From NCBI RefSeq assembly GCF_049341845.1, contig NZ_JBMPIT010000002.1:310001-374000 (forward strand): DNA of 64,000 bases, read 5' to 3'. Source of the DNA: Curtobacterium guangdongense. GTDB lineage: Bacteria > Actinomycetota > Actinomycetes > Actinomycetales > Microbacteriaceae. The notes beneath the pieces are model-generated. The model saw only the letters and a list, made by a program, of their open reading frames with translations, had not been told where the DNA came from and did not search any database. Shown here one piece after another: positions 61,223 through 64,000 of the stretch (positions are counted from its first letter, which is position 1; each line of letters begins with the position of its first letter). The position numbers and the translations under genes were made by a program.

Positions 61223-61540
61223 TCAGCCGCGCGGCGGTTCGGCCATGACGACCGGGTGGTCCTTGTGGATCACGCCGACCTTGGCGGCACCGCCGGGCGA
61301 GCCCACCTCGTCGAAGAACTCGACGTTCGCCTTGTAGTAGTCGGCCCACTCGTCCGGCAGGTCGTCCTCGTAGTAGATCGCCTCGACCGGGCAGACGGGC
61401 TCGCAGGCGCCGCAGTCCACGCATTCATCCGGGTGGATGTACAGCGAGCGATCGCCTTCGTAGATGCAGTCGACGGGGCACTCGTCGATGCACGCGCGGT
61501 CCTTGACGTCGACACAGGGCTGGGCGATCACGTAGGTCAC
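61223..61540 (-). CDS. fdxA: Seven-iron ferredoxin
   Basis: This 105-residue electron carrier has one [3Fe-4S] and one [4Fe-4S] cluster motif: CVDVKDRACIDECPVDC and CVDCGACEPVCPVEAI. The third cysteine pattern CxxxxxxCxxxCP in the first motif is that of seven-iron ferredoxins. The C-terminal extension (DEWADYYKANVEFFDEVG) is typical of the mycobacterial FdxC/FdxA group. GGGAGC precedes the GTG at 61540; AGTCTA (TAGACT on the minus strand) at 61574-61579 is a likely -10 and overlaps the end of the upstream gene. dapC follows. Confidence 0.93.
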   Translation of the reverse strand: MTYVIAQPCVDVKDRACIDECPVDCIYEGDRSLYIHPDECVDCGACEPVCPVEAIYYEDDLPDEWADYYKANVEFFDEVGSPGGAAKVGVIHKDHPVVMAEPPRG

Positions 61541-61573
61541 GGTCGGGTTGCTCCCTTCGAACTGAGCGCTTCG

Positions 61574-61579
61574 AGTCTA
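61574..61579 (-). promoter_or_regulatory. -10 hexamer of fdxA-dapC
   Basis: TAGACT on the minus strand, 33 bases before the fdxA start, overlapping the stop codon of the deacetylase gene. Confidence 0.4.
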
Positions 61580-62800
61580 CTCGCGGGCGGCCGGCGTCCC
61601 TGACCGCGGCCGGTCGGCGTCGACACGGGCGTCGGCGGCGGCACGGGCACCGGAGAGATCCGGCCAGGCGAGCGCCAGCATGGCGACGATCGCCGGTCCG
61701 AACGTCCACACGTACCCGGCGGTGTTCGCCAGCACGAGCGGGGAGCTCTGCCCGCCGACCGACACCAGCACCTGCGTCGCGACGATGACCCCGATGCCGA
61801 TGGCCGCGACCATCGCCCGCGACCGGTACAGCAGCCGCACGCCGACCGTCAGTCCGACGACGACGAGCGTCGTGAGCACGATGCCGATCGGGAAGGCGCC
61901 GAGGGTCTGCTGGTGGGTGATCGTGCCGAGTCCGCCGGCGAGGAGCCCGACGACGAGCGACGCGACGACCGCGGTCGCCTTGCCGGCGGGGGTCATCTCG
62001 GCGTACGTCTCCGGTGCCGGCGCCGACGGCGGTGCGTCGTGCCGGAAGGCCTCGGTCGCCGGAGCCTCGTGGCGCACACCGTGCGGCATCACCCACGACA
62101 GCGCGAGCGGGTCGGCGGGCTCGACGGGGTCGACGGTGACCTGGGAGCGGTACTGCTCGACCGCCGCGCGGAGCTTCGCGCGGACCGGGAGCACGTCCAC
62201 GGTCAGGTCCGCTTCACCGGAGTCCGGGTCGACGATCATCGAGAACGGAACGTCCTCGGCCTTCGCCGCGTACTTCGCCGCGTGGTGCACCCGCACGTGG
62301 TCCGGGTGCCCGTACCCGCCGTCGTCGGCGTAGCTGATGACCGCGTCCGCCGCCGTGGAGCGGATCGCGGCGCGGACGTCGTCGACGACCTCGCCGAGGT
62401 CGGCCATCGTCAGCGAGTCGGCCGGGGCGTCGTCCGCGGCGACCGCTCGCCCGTCCGGTCCCCACTGCATGCCGGAGTCCGTGTAGCGGCGCTCGGGCAG
62501 GTCGGTCGGTCGGGCACCGGGACCGCCGAGCCAGAGGTGCGCCGGTCCCCCGAGTGCGGCGAGGGCCGCCGCGATCTCGGTCTCACGGTGGGCAGCGACG
62601 CGCGAAGCATCGCCGAACAGCGGCGCCAGCTCCGGTGTGAGCATCTCGCCGCGCTCGCCCCTGGTCGCCGTCAGGACGGTGACCTCGGACCCGAGTTCGA
62701 GGAGCGTGGCGATGGTCCCACCCGACGACAGGGTCTCGTCGTCGGGGTGGGCGTGCACGATGAGGACACGCTCGGGGCGCGTCGCGGTGGCCTTCGACAT
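61577..62800 (-). CDS. MshB-like PIG-L deacetylase fused to a four-helix membrane domain
   Basis: The 407-residue protein has two parts. Residues 1-~270 are a PIG-L zinc deacetylase of the MshB/Mca type with HAHPDDETLSSGG and GGYGHPDHVRVHHAA carrying the metal ligands, so the likely reaction is deacetylation of GlcNAc-inositol in mycothiol synthesis (or amide cleavage of mycothiol conjugates). The last ~130 residues have four transmembrane helices (VVASLVVGLLAGGLG, FPIGIVLTTLVVVGLTVGV, and two more) like the DUF6113 proteins that other actinobacteria encode next to mshB. ATG 62800 lies eight bases after TACGCT; a TTG at 62809 is possible. Confidence 0.85.
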   Translation of the reverse strand: MSKATATRPERVLIVHAHPDDETLSSGGTIATLLELGSEVTVLTATRGERGEMLTPELAPLFGDASRVAAHRETEIAAALAALGGPAHLWLGGPGARPTDLPERRYTDSGMQWGPDGRAVAADDAPADSLTMADLGEVVDDVRAAIRSTAADAVISYADDGGYGHPDHVRVHHAAKYAAKAEDVPFSMIVDPDSGEADLTVDVLPVRAKLRAAVEQYRSQVTVDPVEPADPLALSWVMPHGVRHEAPATEAFRHDAPPSAPAPETYAEMTPAGKATAVVASLVVGLLAGGLGTITHQQTLGAFPIGIVLTTLVVVGLTVGVRLLYRSRAMVAAIGIGVIVATQVLVSVGGQSSPLVLANTAGYVWTFGPAIVAMLALAWPDLSGARAAADARVDADRPRSGTPAARE

Positions 62801-62808
62801 CGGGTCCA

Positions 62809-62814
62809 AGCGTA
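62809..62814 (-). promoter_or_regulatory. -10 hexamer of the deacetylase gene
   Basis: TACGCT, eight bases, ATG at 62800 on the minus strand; a leader of zero to two bases. Confidence 0.4.
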
Positions 62815-62840
62815 CGGGACCGTGCCCGGACGGACTCCGC

Positions 62841-63386
62841 CTAGCGCGGGGTGACGATGTACGTCGCGGTCGCTCCGGCGTCCGACTTCGAGAAGGTCAG
62901 GACGACCCGGTGGTCGTCGCTCCGGAAGATCCCGAACGCGCTGGACGTGTCCGCCCGCTTCGCCGACTCGGTGAACCCGGCGTCGGTGAGCTGCTGCGCG
63001 GCCGCGGTGAAGTCGTCCACCCCGGCGGCCTGCACCTGAACCACCCAGCCGGACCCGTTCGGACCCGTCCCGCCGCCGAGCACCGTCCCGTCCACGAGCG
63101 GCACCGCGGCGGTCGGGAACCCGTCGGGGACCTTGCCGTCCGAGGTCACGTTTGCGCCCTTCAGCGCGGTGTCGAGCGCGCCGTCGATCCCGCCGGCGAT
63201 GTTCGACATGCCCTGCTCGATCGCGGAACCGTCGATGCCCTTGACGTGCTCGCTGACGTCCGATGCCACCGAGGACCCGAGGTCGGTCGCCTGCTTCAGC
63301 GTGTCCGAGGAGCAGCCGGTGAGCCCGGCCAGGGCGATGCCGGCCGCCACGGCGGCCACGAGCGGGGTGCGGATGGCGTTGCGCAT
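62841..63386 (-). CDS. Lipoprotein of unknown function
   Basis: The 181-residue protein has a lipoprotein signal (VAAVAAGIALAGLTGC) with the cysteine near residue 25. The mature part has an N-terminal Ser/Asp/Gly region (GIDGSAIEQGMSNIAGGIDG) and a beta-rich C-terminal domain (GSGWVVQVQAAGVDDFTAA, DDHRVVLTFSKSD). I do not recognise a named family. ATG 63386 follows TAGCTT by six bases. It is anchored on the outside of the membrane and is unrelated by context to its neighbours. Confidence 0.82.
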   Translation of the reverse strand: MRNAIRTPLVAAVAAGIALAGLTGCSSDTLKQATDLGSSVASDVSEHVKGIDGSAIEQGMSNIAGGIDGALDTALKGANVTSDGKVPDGFPTAAVPLVDGTVLGGGTGPNGSGWVVQVQAAGVDDFTAAAQQLTDAGFTESAKRADTSSAFGIFRSDDHRVVLTFSKSDAGATATYIVTPR

Positions 63387-63392
63387 GCGGAC

Positions 63393-63398
63393 AAGCTA
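63393..63398 (-). promoter_or_regulatory. -10 hexamer of the lipoprotein gene (leaderless)
   Basis: TAGCTT, six bases, ATG at 63386 on the minus strand. Confidence 0.5.
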
Positions 63399-63468
63399 AC
63401 GGTTCGGCCAGGAGGCCCGGCGCGAGTTCCCTGGGAACCTGACGTGGGCCGTTTCGCGCGTTGGAGGA

Positions 63469-63517
63469 CGAATCGCGCGTAGGTGGTCTTGAGGAACGAC
63501 CTCCTACGCGCGATTCG
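63469..63517. repeat. CGCGCGTAGG-family inverted repeat, second copy
   Basis: Arms 63469-63488 and 63498-63517 (20 bp, one mismatch) carry CGAATCGCGCGTAGG. Flanks extend the dyad imperfectly to about 63453-63530 and share the GGCTTTCCA...GATGGG...CGGAA sequence with the locus at 51647-51690. Confidence 0.8.
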
Positions 63518-63574
63518 GCTTTCCAGCGCGGATTGGATGGGACGGAAACGTCCGCCGGTGTCGAGCCGGGGGCG

Positions 63575-64000
63575 TCAGGACAGGTAGGCGCGCGCGGCGG
63601 CGACGAGCGCGTCGACGCCCACCGGGATCGCGGTCTCCGCCTGCGGCGCGTAGAACGGCGAGTGGTTGCTCGGGATGTCCTCGCCGCGACGGAACAGCTC
63701 CGGGTCGGTGATGCCCGTGAACCAGTACACGATCGGCACCCCGGCGGCCGTGGCGAGCTGCCCGACGTCCTCCGACGCCATCGCCAGGCCGGACTCCAGG
63801 TCGACGGCGTTCGGGACCGCCGGACGGAGGGCGTCGAGGACCTTCGCGGCCTGCTCCGGGTCGTTCACGAGGACGTCGGCACCCGGGAACCGCTCGATCG
63901 TCGGCTCCGGCAGGCCGCCCGCCTGGCTCTCGGCACGGACGATGCGCTCGATGGAGTCGATGATGCGGCCGCGGGTCTCCTCGTTGCGCGCCCGCGTGGA
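63575..64000 (-). CDS. M20 family amidohydrolase, C-terminal part (cut by window edge)
   Basis: The last 141 codons of a metal-dependent amidohydrolase of the M20/aminoacylase type (hippurate hydrolase or IAA-amino acid hydrolase like). MASEDVGQLATAAGVP carries a typical SEDF/SEDV metal-site motif, VYWFTGITDPELF a conserved turn, and SNHSPFYAPQAETAIPVGV the C-terminal histidine region. The substrate is unknown. The 5' part lies right of the window, so start and length are not seen. Confidence 0.85.
   Translation of the reverse strand, partial: STRARNEETRGRIIDSIERIVRAESQAGGLPEPTIERFPGADVLVNDPEQAAKVLDALRPAVPNAVDLESGLAMASEDVGQLATAAGVPIVYWFTGITDPELFRRGEDIPSNHSPFYAPQAETAIPVGVDALVAAARAYLS

Overview
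The window is a high-GC, gene-dense chromosomal segment of an actinobacterium. Gene content (mycothiol-type PIG-L deacetylase, AdnAB motor-nuclease pair, UvrD2, UPF0182, DUF3039/DUF3107/DUF3117 proteins, TatB, mrp-DUF1003-CBS block, actinobacterial DapD, teichoic-acid-like wall polymer genes) and codon use suggest the family Microbacteriaceae; a Curtobacterium-like organism is my best guess, but this is inference from gene content only. I saw no rRNA, transposase, integrase, phage gene, CRISPR array or replication origin. The segment reads as core chromosome.

Layout. 1-3126: ligA (cut by the window edge), mnmA, an MFS exporter and tRNA-Leu(UAG). 3245-7587: a DedA membrane protein, then the overlapping operon murI-rph-rdgB on the minus strand, then pncB. 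7619-11020: a DUF3039 protein and a two-gene ABC transporter. 11320-18161: a cell-surface glycopolymer locus with a nucleotidyltransferase and a TagG/TagH-like ABC exporter on the plus strand, facing a minus-strand set with two family-2 glycosyltransferases, a CDP-alcohol phosphatidyltransferase and a CDP-glycerol glycerophosphotransferase-like enzyme. 18585-23039: an HtrA-type protease, an aminotransferase and an omega-amidase-like hydrolase that converge, and initiator tRNA-fMet.

23102-42976 follows a block that, as I recall it, is also found in mycobacteria (around Rv3193c-Rv3211): UPF0182, a PDZ/Lon-like protease, DUF2342, an orphan cyclodehydratase-like protein, uvrD2, nudC, a degenerate phosphotransferase, adnB, adnA, DUF3107, a ferritin-like protein and an RhlE-type helicase. 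43030-64000 holds a PHP phosphoesterase, aminopeptidase P, GNAT, a stress protein, CBS/MgtE_N-DUF1003-Mrp, a secreted chitinase, TatB, an O-methyltransferase, an AAA ATPase, DUF3117, an AI-2E permease, a mannosyltransferase-like protein, dapE and dapD (divergent), gltA, dapC, fdxA, an MshB-like deacetylase fused to a membrane domain, a lipoprotein and a cut M20 amidohydrolase. dapC, dapD and dapE together give most of the succinylase branch to lysine/diaminopimelate.

Two patterns run through the window. First, about twenty genes start exactly 6-8 bases downstream of a TANNNT -10 hexamer and have no Shine-Dalgarno sequence, which is the signature of leaderless mRNAs; genes inside operons instead use GTGA/ATGA overlaps or a Shine-Dalgarno. 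Second, the intergenic spaces carry several families of long, nearly perfect inverted repeats: a GGAGGC/GCCTCC family with related arms inside some genes, a CGCGCGTAGG family at two loci, a three-unit 82-bp palindromic array, and single-copy palindromes of 19-25 bp arms. They are the least explained sequences here.
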